DNA of 64,000 nt from Hemerocallis citrina (lineage: Eukaryota > Streptophyta > Magnoliopsida > Asparagales > Asphodelaceae), in assembly GCA_017893485.1 (NCBI GenBank), contig CM030360.1:143848697-143912696 (forward strand), written 5' to 3'. The position numbers and the translations under genes are program-made. The notes beneath the pieces were generated by a model. That model made no database searches, had not been told where the DNA came from, and saw only the letters and a program-made list of their open reading frames with translations. Numbering within the stretch: position 1 is the stretch's first letter; each line of letters begins with the position of its first letter. Positions 1-12,235 of the stretch are shown here, piece by piece.

Positions 1-735
1 ACATGCCCATCCTCGGTCACGTGCGTTGCAGCTGCAGCATAGTAGTCGGTTAAGTAATCAGGTCAGGTCCTCTTGCGCGTGGGTCTTTGTCATTGGGCCT
101 CCAAGGTAAGAAGTGGGTTGTTCTTCATTTGAATTTCCAATTAAATTCTCATCATTGCCGCCCAAGGTTGAGCAATGGAAATGCCCTAGCCATGACGGCA
201 GGAGGCTACCATATCGCTTCAGATTCTTGTAATCATTCCCACTAAATCAGGATTTCTTCAATAATACCCCCATCCTCATTTAACTAGGTGTTCCTTCATG
301 ACGCATACTGGTATCAAGATGGGTAATGGGTTGTCATATTCACTGGAAGAGGGACGTCTTGGACGTCTTCCATTGATGATGAATCTCCATGACACTGGCG
401 AAGAAAGGACACATGGAACACCGGATGAATTCTTGAAGCTTCAGGTAAGTCTAATTCATATGCTACCCTCCCAATTCTCTTGATGATTTTGTATGGTCCA
501 TAGTAGCGCTTTGATAGTTTGTGGGAGCTACACTATGCAATGGACTGCTGATGATAGGGTTGGAGCTTGACAAATACCCAGTCTCCCTCATGAAGTTCTC
601 TATCAATTCAATTTTTGTGTGCCAAATTCTTCATTCGAACTTGTGCTCTTAACAAATTTGATTTGATCTTGACCAATGCCTCTTGTCTATTTGATATCAT
701 CACTTTCACATCTGGATTCTTAGTATCAGGGTGTA
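1..735 (-). pseudogene. Ty3/gypsy pol: integrase C-terminal domain and chromodomain-like tail
   Basis: Minus-strand translation from 735 downward gives the integrase C-terminal region of a Ty3/gypsy polyprotein. It has the GDWVFVKLQPY stretch, the GPY/F module with its RYYGPYKIIKRIG core, and an IHPVFHVS motif around 440-420. A degenerate chromodomain-like segment with several stops follows at about 250-170. The reading ends with a short tail that matches 43925-44060 closely. The conserved order GPY/F module then chromodomain points to a chromovirus. The start of this piece joins in frame to the piece ending at 21067, so the gap is explained by a later copia insertion. Stops at about 630 and in the tail make it non-functional. 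Confidence 0.8.
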
Positions 736-923
736 CACTCTATATTAGAGATGGTGGTTGTTGACCCTAAGTTTGGTGTATACAAAATGGGTAATGCTAT
801 ACCTACTACCAAATCTATTACTTTTTTCCTTTACTATTTTAGGTGACACACTATTATTAGATGTTTGTACCAACTACTCTACAATAACTTCTACTAATAG
901 TGTCTCTCACCAAAATGGGATAT

Positions 924-2230
924 CAAAGCTGCTGCCATGAAGGAAACACATGAAGAGAAGATGTTCGATTAATATACTTTTCAATGTAAACTCAAAACAT
1001 ACGAAATGGAGATAGCAGAGACAAAAAGGTGTAGATAGAACATTGGGATCATACTCAAAACTGAAGAGAAGACCATCGCCTTAAAAGCACATGCACCACG
1101 TCATTCAAACTCCGATTCAGAAGACGAATCATCCCACAAACACATCGAGCTCCTAACCAAAAGCTTCAATAAGTTTCTCAAAAACCAAAAGCGTGGTAGG
1201 TATCAAGGAGAGAGAGACAAAGGCAAAGACGAAGTATGCTACAAATGTAAAAAGTCCGAACACATTCGTGTGAATTACTCTCTCAATAAAGACAAGAACA
1301 AATCATAAAATACAAGATCAAACTACAAAAAGAAGGCATTAAAGACAATTTGGCTTGACTCTAATTGAAGTGATAATGAAGATGATCAATATGTGTGAGC
1401 AAACATAGGATAAACTTTTATGGTTCTTGGAGATAATGAGTGGCAATCATCATTTCACGAAGATGTAATGGAAAACCCCACTTATGATGAATATATGTGA
1501 AATTGTTTGTAATTTAACGGAGTATGCTAAAAAGGTCAATTGTGAAATTAAGCAGTATAAAAAAATGTCTAATGGATCACATGAGTCATGCATTACAAAA
1601 AACAAGAAACTGAAAAATCAGAATTATTTAGTTATTGCAAAACTTGAGTCATTAGAAAAATCAAGATTTGTTGGTAGAAGAGAATGAATGTTTAAGAAAA
1701 AAAATTCAAAAATCTCTATCAACAAATAATGAGAACCTAAATGTGATCCATGAGAAAATTGTTCATATTGCTAAGCTTACTAATGAACTTGTTGATTGCA
1801 AAAAAAAAATTGATGAATTGGTGGAAGGTTATGAAGAAGTCCTTGAACAAAATAGACAACTTGATAGTGCACTCAATAATATTTGTTGGGATACCAAAGA
1901 TGATGATCATACAAGAAAAATGCATTGTTGCAAAATGATTGAGCTCGAATCAACTATTGAAAATTACGAAAAAATGTTCACTTATTTTATGACAAAGCAA
2001 TCAAGGACGGCCAATGATAAAGAGAACTTGGTTAATTCCTAAGCATTCTTCTCATACCCATATGTATAATTATGCAAATGTATATGAACCAAGGCATAAT
2101 CATATTACATGCAATTATTGTTGTAGATTAGGACATGTTTTATAATTGTGCTTTGAAAATGAATACTAACTTTGTTTGGGTTAGAAAGACTAACAATGCA
2201 GGTGGCACACAAACTTGAATACCAAAAATC
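924..2230 (+). pseudogene. copia gag remnant with zinc knuckle and coiled-coil linker
   Basis: The translation shows the C-terminal part of a copia gag. A Lys/Glu-rich segment is followed by a zinc knuckle at about 1230-1290 (CYKCKKSEHIRVNY, of the C-x2-C-x4-H-x4-C type with the last Cys replaced). A long heptad-like coiled coil follows at 1668-2042 (open for 124 codons, rich in Glu, Lys, Leu and Asn). A second cysteine-rich stretch, CNYCCRLGHV, is at about 2110-2140. This gag, knuckle and coiled-coil order is typical of copia elements with long gag-pol linkers. Several stops and frame changes interrupt it (about 955, 1305, 1395, 1498). The 1668-2042 frame is the longest uninterrupted part, but its context says transposon, not host gene. 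Confidence 0.7.
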
Positions 2231-2952
2231 TCATCTGCTCACATCGATAGATGTGCGAAAATGATTGATTTTTGAAGAAAAATTACATAATTTGGTTGCC
2301 AATGATAAATTGTAAATTTCTTCCAACCCATTAACAAGTGATTCTCGAGTAACAATGTTTAAGGTAAAAATTGTAGATCATACACCATTTTTACTTAATT
2401 CATCTTGTCGTATTTATGTTATATCAGTTTTCGTATTAGGAGAAAATTATATCCACATATGTATATACTTTTGTATATTCTGTGTTATCCTACCATGTCT
2501 TTTAAATCATGGTTTATTATCATGCTTAAATTTGGATTCATATTTTTATTTCAAATTACTACTATTTTTGCAAGCCATTTGATTTAGTGCATTTTATTTG
2601 TACAGTACTCTTATTTTGATCTCTTATGAAGTCTTGCATCATTTGGAATCAGTTTGAATTTATAATGAATTTTCAAATATATCAAAACTAGATTTGTATT
2701 CAAACAAATAGAGGATTTCAATCACATTTGTATAATATATTTCCTCTAAATATGTCTATCTAACTTACATGTATTTGATAACTACTTTTCAGGATTTAGT
2801 TGAGGTCAAACTTGACCAAATACTTTTAGCATCTAATCTTGATTTGATTGAAAACTGCAAATTTTGGATTTCATTGATAGGTTGATTTTTTGAAACTGAT
2901 ATCTCTCTTATTTTCTTACTAAAGATCTTTTAAATAAAACTGGTTTCAGTCC
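2231..2952. other. AT-rich internal sequence of copia-1, no gene seen
   Basis: No reading frame with family resemblance is visible. The stretch lies between the gag linker and a solo LTR insertion and presumably descends from copia-1 pol. Only short hydrophobic frames rich in Phe and Tyr occur, as expected from AT-rich DNA. Confidence 0.5.
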
Positions 2953-5900
2953 TGTAACGCCCCAAATTCCAACATAGGAATTTGTAGCAAATACAGGATC
3001 TTTTACTTCAACTTCGTACAATTTTACAAGGAATTTAAAACTTTTCATTTACAACATGTTCTTTATACAGCACAGCGGAATTAAATGAATACAATACAAT
3101 CTACAATAATGAAAATTCTTCAATCTTGTAACAACTCATCATAGTCACTTCAAGTTCATGTCAAGTTCAATCCTACAACTAGGAAACTGTGGGCACGTCA
3201 GTTTCATACAACTGATGCAATGCTATAATATAGCAATTCTTCTACTTTAGCAAATACAAACTTGAATGTGAAATAAAATATGAGAAGTGACTATCCTAAA
3301 CATGTCAGTGTATGATATGACCTAATGCCTAATGCATTCACACTACGATGACACTAATGCATACTTGTTCGGATTCTATACTTCCCATACTACATAGGTC
3401 CGAGGGTAAGTCCTTATCGTACTCCTCATTATAGGGTTAAATTCCTCGTTATGAAAATTCTCCTACGGTAACAAAAGCAAGGTTTAGACATTCCATGAGT
3501 ACGGATTCCAGCCCGGAATTCACCGTCAGACTATACAGAATTCTCGTCGTGCGAACATCCTGCAAGTACCGCTCTTGCCCCGGTATATACATATATATTG
3601 GAGATCTACCTCCTATCCGCCCGACTATTCATGATCCCAGATCCACCGTTCGATCAATCATAGTCCTAAATTTAATTAAGGCTTGTCTCACTCTGCAAGC
3701 AACCACAGTCCAGGGATCCACCGTCTGACTGGGTCTATAGTCCAGGAATCCACCTTCAGACTATATAGAAGCGCCCCACTTGCGTTTGCTCAAGTTTCAT
3801 CACATCTTCTTCTAGTGCCTATCCTTAAATTTAGACATGAATAATAATACCACCTTGAGCTAGCTTACCCTCCTACAGGTATTAAACAATATACTGAGAA
3901 CGATAGCCTATATTGGCCACTTCTCAAAATCAATTATCACTTTCATCACTTTGTCGGTACTCTGGGTCTCACTTAGCCTCTAGTATCAACACCATTCATG
4001 TTCACAACATCATGGATTATCCATACCCACTTTATTCACATTTTAAAATTTCATTCATTCACATATCTAATTATTCCCTTGTTCATACAACTCAGTTATT
4101 TGTATAACTAGTTTCAGAGTCTTATCCAACATTTCGAATCAACATTCTCTATGTAAAATAGATGGTTTATTCACCCCCTTCTAATAGGATTTTCAATAAA
4201 TTCGTAATTACATTCAATAGATTCTTTCTCTAAACAGTATAATATTCAACTTCCAATTTTAAATCCAGTTTTATACGTTGTAAAAATTTTAGGACAACTG
4301 GATAAAAGACATCAACCAAATAGTATTGAAAAAAATCATATAAATTCCAATATGACTCCAAAAATAGATTTATTAGTTTCATAGGAATCATAAATGAATC
4401 TACTACAACTTTGTAGTTAATATCATCTAAAATCATCTTCAATTACTTCGTCTAAATTTTTTTGTAAAAGAGTAGGTTCAAAATCAAAAAACCGCAGCTC
4501 ATGCTACTTGTAAAAATCATAGAAAATTGTATACTTCATGAAACGTTGTTTTCTTTAGATCAAATTAAAGATATACAAGTCTACTATAACTTTGTAGTTA
4601 TAAGTTTCACCAAAATATTATGTCTATAAACCGGAATTCTTCGAAATCGACAGTAGGGTCGAAATGTTATACAGACTGGCACTGTTCGATCTTGTAAAAT
4701 TCACTATAAATTATATTCTTCATGAAAAAATGATTTCTTAAACTATAAAGAACGTTTAAAGAGTCTAATTCAACTTCTTAGTTTTGACCTTTCTCAAAAT
4801 ACTGCATCTAAGATCTCAAAAAGATCAAAATCCGAAATGTGTGCAAATTTCCAGCAACTAGCCAATTGCCAACCAGTGCTAAGTTTGGAATTTATTAAAA
4901 TAGTAAAGGACGTCCAAATATTATGAAATTTTTAGGAGACGTTCTTGACATATACGGGATGCTCCAATAAAAATTTTAACTATAGATTCCATCTAATTTA
5001 ATATATATGATTTTCTGAAGTGCAACTAAAAGTTAAAACAGAAACTTATAAAAATGCCCCCAAATCAATCATATCATAATTTCACACCATTAACCAACAA
5101 CACATAATCTAAACATGAATACTCAATCTATATAAGTTTTTATGCATCTAACATTTTACACATATATTCTACAATCTAGAATTCTACTAATAAAATTATA
5201 TTAGAAAGTTGGAGAAACACCCACCTCAAAGTAGAATTCCTAGTAGTAGAACCCGTCAAAAAAATGCTCCAAAGCTCCCCCAAAAAATGGCCGGCCTCCT
5301 CCTCTAGCAAAACCGCAAGCTCCACTCTCTCTTTCTCTCTTTTTCTTTGTTTTAATTTTAGTGTTGTTCATAACAAGAAAGGAGGGCTATTTATAGGGAA
5401 AATGAGTGGTTAAAATTACTCCCTACTTCCTACAATAGCTCCCCACTTCTCCACACTCTCACCCACTCTCCCTCATTCTCACAATTGGCCAGCCAACTTC
5501 TCTAATGGGTGAGAAACACGTGCACACGCATTGAATGCGTGTGCACACTATTTATTAAGAGTTTTTTATTTAAATTAAATGCATATGTTATAATATGTAA
5601 CATATATTTAATAGAACTAGTTCAATTTAATTATAATTAGAGTTTTCATGCACAAATAAAAATAAATACACACACACACACACTTCATAAATTTTATTTC
5701 AAAAGAGAATACAACCAACACGTACACCAAAAATACATGCATCACACGTAAAATAAATATTCAAATACGAAATAGATTTGATCAACGAAAAAATATTTAT
5801 AAATAATCGAAATACAACATACGAAAAATAAATTTCATTAATTTTATACATACAACAATGTAATCAACACGCACATAGAAAACACTTGCATCGCACGTAT

Positions 5901-6281
5901 AAAAATATATTTGAGTCCAAATTATGAGAAAAATGAATTTCAATTTATGAAACGAATTCGAAAAAGTTATAAAATAAATAATTGAACATGTAGAAAATTT
6001 TGTAATATTACATATAACGGTGGAATATACGTAATCGACGCGTGTATTGAAAGCACGTGCAATGCACGTAAAAACACAAAGATTAAAATAAATGTAAGTT
6101 GGCTCAGAATAGGATGAAAACGAATTTTGAAAAGATGGAAAATATATAAATAATTGAAATGCAGAAATACGTAGGAGATTTATATTAAAATACATTACGG
6201 ATATTACTCGTAACAGTACAAAATACATGTGCATAACCCCCGTGGGCAAAATTGTCCTAACTCAATTTTGCGGGTGTTACA
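2953..6281 (-). mobile_element. Solo LTR, 3.33 kb, TSD AGTCC
   Basis: The element starts TGTAACGCCCC at 2953 and ends GGGTGTTACA at 6281. It is flanked by a perfect 5-bp duplication AGTCC (2948-2952 and 6282-6286). The minus-strand orientation is inferred from a TATAAATA box on that strand (5395-5388) and from the GGGGCGTTACA end, which matches the 3' end of the TRIM LTR at 60256 and of the other solo LTRs. No gag, pol, PBS or second LTR is present, so it is a solo LTR, presumably left by LTR-LTR recombination. The region downstream of the TATA box (5387-2953) is about 2.4 kb, which is long for R-U5. A short CA-repeat run lies at about 5668-5684. Confidence 0.85.
5388..5395 (-). promoter_or_regulatory. 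TATA box of solo LTR
   Basis: TATAAATA on the minus strand, followed by a CT-rich leader, within the solo LTR 2953-6281. It is the only strong TATA box on that strand in the LTR and gives its orientation. Confidence 0.5.
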
Positions 6282-6444
6282 AGTCCATTTACTACATGCG
6301 GACTATTTTACTACATGCAGTGGAAAATGCTTAATTTCATCACCTAATTCTTGATTTATTTTTATGCCCCTTATTAATGTAAGACAAAAAAGGATATCGA
6401 TAGTTTTGAAAAATAAAATAAGAATGGTTTTAATTGTAGTTATG

Positions 6445-6448
<4 letters not shown>

Positions 6449-6503
<55 letters not shown>
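6449..6503. repeat. (TA)n microsatellite
   Basis: About 27 TA units directly abutting the MITE that follows. Confidence 0.9.
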
Positions 6504-6506
<3 letters not shown>

Positions 6507-6673
6507 GGTAAAAGGGATATGTGCAACTTGCTCATTTAGTAAATGAGCAATTGATTATGTGTCATGCATGTGATACATTAGACAACTAACCCTTTAAGGA
6601 TTTTCCAATCACATGTATGCCACATCATCAATTGCTTATTTACTAAATGTGCAAGTTGCTCATACCCCTTTTT

Positions 6674-6677
<4 letters not shown>
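6504..6677. mobile_element. MITE, ~174 bp, ~70-bp inverted ends, in a TA repeat
   Basis: The two ends are imperfect inverted repeats of about 70 bp. The left end starts TGGGTAAAAGGGATATG; the right end reads AGGGAAAAAGGGGTATG on the minus strand. Both continue into a shared GCAACTTG...TTAGTAAAT...GCAATTGAT stretch. (TA)n lies on both sides, so a TA target duplication is possible but cannot be proved. There is no coding sequence. Confidence 0.7.

Positions 6678-6718
<41 letters not shown>
6678..6718. repeat. (TA)n microsatellite
   Basis: About 20 TA units separate two MITEs. Confidence 0.85.
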
Positions 6719-6720
<2 letters not shown>

Positions 6721-6965
6721 GAGAGAGAGAAAGAGCCTCATATTTGTATGAGAAAATTTTCTCATACAAAGTAAGGTGCCAAAACAAGAACTCTTAGATT
6801 ATAAATTTGATCAAATGGTTCATTTGTAAATTACAGCAGAGAATCTTAACAACCAAGATGAACCAAGATATTATTTAACAAACATGTAATCTAAGGGTTC
6901 TTGTTTTGACACCTCACTTTGTATGAGAAAATTTCCTCATAAATATGAGGTTCACTTTTCTCATA
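6719..6965. mobile_element. MITE, ~247 bp, ~80-bp inverted ends with internal palindrome
   Basis: Left and right ends match in inverted orientation over about 80 bp. Shared parts include CCTCATATTT, GAAAATTT(T/C)CTCATA and CAAAACAAGAACYCTTAGATTA. The left arm holds a perfect 28-nt palindrome at 6743-6770 centred on AAAATTTT. The element has no coding sequence and sits between TA and GT microsatellites. Confidence 0.7.
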
Positions 6966-6968
6966 TAT

Positions 6969-6969
6969 A

Positions 6970-7015
<46 letters not shown>
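6969..7015. repeat. (GT)n microsatellite
   Basis: About 22 GT units directly after the MITE. Confidence 0.9.
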
Positions 7016-7016
<1 letters not shown>

Positions 7017-7049
7017 TTTGCATATTAATACATACAAAATGGATATGTC

Positions 7050-7330
7050 CTTCATCATGAAGCATTATAAAGCAAGTACCTCGAGCTTGGCATGAACATT
7101 TCAGCTCGTTCCTTACTCACATAGGTTTCTTAAGAGGAAAAATTACATTTTTTTTATCAAGCACTATCCTAAAGATATTTTGATTGCTCAAATTTTGATT
7201 GTTCAAATTCAGTATTATTGTTGACAATATTACTTTTGGGTTTACTAATAAAAATATTTGCAAAGAGTTTTCAAAGAAAATGCATGATGAATTTGAGATG
7301 AGCATGATGGCAAAAGTACAAGCTGCACAT
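7050..7330 (+). pseudogene. copia-1 reverse transcriptase fragment
   Basis: Plus-strand frames show pieces of a copia RT: an APRAWHE-like segment at about 7075-7100, then a VDN-IFGFTN segment (the YVDD box region, with the second Asp changed to Asn) at about 7215-7250, and CKEFSKKMHDEFEMSMM at about 7260-7310. At least one frameshift separates them. The same residues appear in the better preserved copia pol at 62511-64000, which supports a shared family. It is a short non-functional remnant. Confidence 0.75.
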
Positions 7331-7786
7331 GTCACTTTTTGTATCATGGGCTTCAAAGAAGCATAACTCTATTATATTGTCCATTGAGGGCTAGAAGAAT
7401 TTTGAGGATTTTTTTTCTTGTTTTCATGATCTTGAAGTTTTTGTGGTATGCCATATTTATTCATCAAAGGATATCTCAATTCCTCAAATATTCTATCATG
7501 TATAAGCTCTTTTAAATGGAATGAAATATGTATTGCTTAATTCGTATAATTGATGCTCTATAAATTTTTTGATTGGAATGAAATATATAGTGCTTAATCC
7601 ATACGACTGATAAATGTTATTGTGCATATATAGATAGAGTGTGCGTGTTTTGATTTTTTTCCATACAGGATGCATCATTTCACACAGACAAACTTTTATG
7701 CTATTATGATGAATTCATGAATTAAGGGGATGTATTGGATTACGGGAGCTTCATCGGAAATTTTGTCCACACCAAAAGGGAGAGAT

Positions 7787-7867
7787 TATTGACCATAAGC
7801 TTGGTGTGTACAAAATATACACATGCATCTAATATTTTTATATAAGATCTTTACAGGTTAATACAAA
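7787..7867 (+). mobile_element. 3' LTR of copia-1, first piece
   Basis: Begins TATTGACCATAAGCTTGG straight after the purine-rich tract 7774-7785, the expected polypurine tract-LTR junction. It resumes at 9473 after the LINE, whose target duplication uses the last 21 bases of this piece. Confidence 0.65.
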
Positions 7868-9472
7868 TAACAACAATAACAAAACCTTTTTCCCAACTTG
7901 TTGGGGTCGGCTATATCAATCATGGTTTCCATTCTGCTCGGTTTAGCGCAATATCTTCTGTAAGACCACAAACTATCATATATATTCTCATAGTTTCCAC
8001 CCAAGTAAGTTTAGATCTTCCCCTACCCCTAACTTTATCCTCAATACTTATTAAAACACTCTTTCTAATGGGACACTACTAGGTCTACGTGTGATATGTC
8101 CAAACCACCTGAGGCGATGCTCTCTTAATTGATCTTGAATAAGAGCTATCTTTACCATGTCTGGTATATGCTCATTTCTAATTATATCCTTCCTGATTTT
8201 ACAACACATCCATCTTAGCATCCTTATCTCCGCTATACTTATTTTTTGGACATGTTGTTTCTTTATTGTCCAACTCTCTGCTCCATACATCATTGATGGT
8301 CAGCCGTCCTACAAAATTTTTCCTTCAACTTCAAAGGTATACGTTTGTCACACAAAACACCACTAACACTTCTCCAATTAAGCCACCCTGCTTGGATGCT
8401 TAGATTCTATGTATAACATCTTCACAAATCTCTCCATCTCTTTGTATAATCGAGCCTAAATATCAAAAACAGTCTCTCTTAGGTATCTCTTGACCATCAA
8501 GTTCCATTACTTCTTCATTTGTGTTATGGATATCACTAAAATTACACTTCATATACTCTGTTATAGTTATGTTTATTCTAAAGCCTCTAGCTTCCAAAGT
8601 TTCTCTCCGCAATTCTAATTTAGCAATGATTCCTGCTCTAGTCTCGTCCACTAAGACAATGTTATTGGCAAAAAGCATACACCAAGATACCTCATTTTGT
8701 ATTCCTCGCTTCAATTCATCCATAACTAAAGCAAAGATGTAGGGGCTTAAAGCCGAATCTTAGTATAAACCTACTGTAACAGGAAAATCACTGGTCTCTC
8801 ATATGGTTGTTCTAATTCTGGTCTTTGTCCATTCATACATATCCTTAATTATCTCAATATACCGAATAGTTACTCTTTTATTATTTAACGTCCACCATAC
8901 TATATCTCTAGGAACTTTATCATATGCTTTTTTCATATCTATAAACAGCATATGTAGATCTTTCTTATTTTCCCTATATTTTTCTATAAGCCTCCCCAGT
9001 ACATAAATTGTTTGACCTCCCAGACATAAATCCAAACTATATCTCAGACACTGTAGTTTCTTGTTTCAGTCTATGTCCGATCACTCTCTTCCAAATTTTC
9101 ATCGTATGACTCATTAACTTAATCCCTCGGTAGTAAGAGCAACTTTGCATATCTTTTATATATAGGTACTAAAATACTCTTCCTTCATTCATCGGGTATG
9201 TTTTTAGTCCTCAAAATCTCATTAAATAATCTTGTTAGCCAACCCCTCCTACATCCCAAAGACACTTCTAAACTTCGATAGGTATGCCATCTGGTCCTAA
9301 AGCTTTTTTCTATTTTCATCCTTCCTAGAGCATTTCGAACTTCTGATGTCCTAATTCTATGGAAAAATTTATACTATCGACTCTCTCTCGGGTCCTCTAT
9401 ATTTAAGTTGCCCGTAACCTTTTCAATTAATAACATCTCAAAGTAATTTCGCTATTTTTTCTTAATTTCCTC
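7868..9472 (-). mobile_element. RTE-type LINE, 5'-truncated, 21-bp TSD
   Basis: Minus-strand frames give non-LTR reverse transcriptase parts in the right order. At 9035-8799 there is the FIDMKKAYDKVPRD motif. At 8723-8463 an FANN box stands where RTE elements have FADD. At 8293-8051 lies the C-terminal YGAESWTIKKQHVQKI...EIRMLRWM region typical of plant RTE elements. The 3' end at 7868 is an AAC/AAT-rich tail. A perfect 21-bp duplication (7847-7867 and 9473-9493, beginning ATCTTTACAGG) brackets the element, which proves target-primed insertion. The endonuclease part is absent (5' truncation), and the RT frames are broken by stops and frameshifts. Confidence 0.88.
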
Positions 9473-9493
9473 ATCTTTACAGGTTAATACAAA

Positions 9494-9706
9494 ATGAAAT
9501 ACAAATAAATCTCAAGATCTTCAGAATCGAAGCAAAAGAAAAAGAATCGTGCAAATATAAAAGATCACATATATCAAAAAAAGTTTCATCAAGAAGAAAG
9601 ATGTGATTGATCCTCAAGAAGACAATACATTTCAAATTATTTACTGCTTTATTTGTGAGCAATAAATATGTAAAAGTATCTTTCACAAATGATCAAGTTA
9701 TGGAAA
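9494..9706 (+). mobile_element. 3' LTR of copia-1, second piece
   Basis: The continuation of the copia-1 LTR between the LINE and the solo LTR. It is A-rich with no gene. The last five bases, GGAAA, are the target duplication of the solo LTR that follows. Confidence 0.5.
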
Positions 9707-10016
9707 TGTAACTACCGTTTCCGCTACTTTCATTTTTTTTCCCTTTTGTAATATTTTATTTATAATTGTATAAAATGCTCTATTTTTCTTCCTTGATTAT
9801 TTTAATTTAAATTGTTCATGAAATTCTTCGTCCTTCTTGATTGAGCTATTCTTGTTAATCATATTTTCTTTTATTTAATTTTGGGTATTTTTATTTGAAC
9901 CCTCTTATTTTAGATCCATCTCTTATTGAACCCTAAAACCCAATTTCAATTGTTCTTAACCCAAAATCCGCTATTATTGGATCCTAAAACCTTAATCCAA
10001 CATCCTAGTTGTACCC

Positions 10017-10024
10017 TATAAATA
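10017..10024 (+). promoter_or_regulatory. TATA box of outer solo LTR
   Basis: TATAAATA about 310 bp into the LTR, followed by a CT- and then GC-rich leader (10070-10500), as expected for the U3-R junction. Confidence 0.55.
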
Positions 10025-11573
10025 CAACTCTATTGCAAATCCTAAGAATTGCACAAATTGAAACCCTAGAGCCGTCTATTCTCTCTCCTATTCTCTCTCC
10101 TCTCTGTTTCTCTCTCACTGTCTGGTTTTCCTGCCCAAATCCCGACCACCCATCACCGTGCGTCTTCTCCGGCCAATTCTGGTGCTCCTCGCCGTTGACG
10201 CTTCTCCCATCGCTGTCCTCACCCAAGTCCACCCTCCTCCGTTGACCCACCTTGTTGACACCCTCACAGCAGCCCTGAAACCCCCATGCCTCCCTTTTCC
10301 TATCGACACAGCAGCCGATGCCCCTCTGCTCTATTCCCCGTTGCACTGCTGCCTGCGACGCCCACGACCACAGTCGACATCGAGCCACGTCAGCCAAGCC
10401 GCCAGCCCAGACCCATGCCCTCTGCGACTGTTGCTGTGTCCCTTTACTCTTGTTGTTGCTTTTGTTGTTGGTTGCTTTTGGGTTCTTTCGTGCACGTAGT
10501 TCGTATGTTCGTGGGTTCGTTGCTCAGAGATCCTATTCCGGTTATTCTTGGTATCCAATTTCATCGTCTAAAAGACAAGTCACTTTCCCTTTGAATTGAA
10601 CATCGTATCAAATTCAAGTTTTATTGAAATTCTTGCAAGTAGATCATTTTCGTTATCGTATCATTATATTGATTATCCTTCGTTGGGTCCATTGAGGGTT
10701 TACACAAGCTAAGCCCAATATTCTTGACATCGTGCCGCTTTTGACTCTAAAGAATGAATCTTTCATGCATTCATATAGAATTGAGAATAGGGTTGTTCAT
10801 ATAATTGTCTCACAATTAAATTATTGTAGAACTAATTGCTAGATTGTATGTTTGGTTGATCGATTGGTGTTTGTTGATGATAAATTGATGCATGTGTGTG
10901 TTCTAATTTTATTTATCATGTTTTGATACTCATCATGAAAACTAAGAAATTTATCGACTAATAGAATTGATACCCATCATGTTTAATTAAATTATTTCAA
11001 GAAAATTACCCAAAACCCTGTATGTTGCTTGCTGACTGTATATTGTTTGTTATTTTCTACCCAGTAAATGATCTTAAAATGAATAACTTTCTGAATAAGA
11101 ATTGTAGCCTTATCTTTCCAGTTTCCAGAACATCTTGAATTTCTGAATTCCGAGTTGTGAAGCAAAAGTTATGCACGATTTACTACAGCTGTGTTTTTAC
11201 TTCCAGATTTTCAGATTCTTGTATCTTTCATGTTTAAACTGTTAAAAGGCTGGTCAGATGATAAAATTTTACTCTTATAATTTCCAGATTGTTGCTTAAC
11301 ATGAGTTTTTGCTAATTCTAAAAATAAAATAACATGATATCGATTTTCTGTCTGAACATGAAGTCTGTAAAGAATTGTGTGTTTGACCTAGCTACTATTG
11401 TCAGATTTTGTACTTTAAATATGCATTAGTGGAAGTCTAGTTTCTAGAACAACAGACAGATTCAGTTTTCGAATTCTGTAGCAGTGAGAAATTGTATTTT
11501 AGTACAGACCACTCTTGCTGTCCAGAATTTTATATTCCAGTTTTTAATAGTTCAATTAATCCTATGTATTGCA

Positions 11574-12235
11574 CAAGGTTGTAAACGGCGTTAGGCGGTG
11601 GCGGTTCGGTCAAGGAGTGCCTAGCGCCTAGGATGCCTAGGCGGTGCCTAGGCAGCGCCTAGGCGGTTGAATTTATTTTGCCGATTTAGTTAATTTTAGC
11701 CCCTATTCTTTAATCATAAGTATAATCATGCAATCCAATTGCAAATATTCATCATATTCTTGTGTAATGTGTACTTAAAAAGTGTTTATGCATAAAAAAA
11801 GCTTCCTCGTGCAATTAAAAAAAATAATTGTTCAATTGTAATATGTGCAATATACCAATATGTGTAATATGTGTAACATGTGCTATTTTAATATGTTTAA
11901 TAGGTGTAATATGTGCAATCCATCACCAATAATACAAAAAAAGTTTTAAAAAAAATCCACTACTATTAAAGATCCATACATATTATACAACAAATTAATA
12001 GATTAATAATAGTTCTCTTTTTTTTGTGTTATTTTATAGTATTTAAAATTTTAAAATATAAAAAACGCCTGAGCATTGGACATAGGCGGACGCCTACTCA
12101 ACAAGACGGACGCTACTCAACAAGACGGACGCTTAATCGCCTCTAACCGCCTAGACCACCGCCTAATGCAAAGGCGGTTCGTTCTCCTCCATTTGAGCGC
12201 CTAGGCGTCCGAGGCGAACGCCATTTAAAACACTG
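11574..12235. mobile_element. Non-autonomous hAT element (MITE), 662 bp, TSD GTATTGCA
   Basis: The ends are imperfect inverted repeats: CAAGGTTGTAAACGGCG on the left, and CAGTGTTTTAAATGGCG when the right end is read on the minus strand. A perfect 8-bp duplication GTATTGCA (11566-11573, 12236-12243) is diagnostic of the hAT superfamily. Both subterminal zones are packed with copies of the GCCTAGGCG palindrome in both orientations; the middle is AT-rich. No open frame of interest is present. Confidence 0.9.

Noticed and set aside
1484..2042. Coiled-coil host protein
   Set aside because: It is flanked by a copia zinc knuckle and copia-1 remnants. Copia elements with long gag-pol linkers have such coiled coils, and stops interrupt it.
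6364..6790. Frames encoding Tyr-Ile repeats
   Set aside because: Pure translation of (TA)n microsatellites; the same applies around 46862-47047 and 59573-60067 (Thr-His from CA repeats).
10005..10600. Several overlapping open frames on both strands
   Set aside because: Same situation: GC-rich leader behind the TATA box of a solo LTR. Overlapping frames in all phases indicate composition, not coding.
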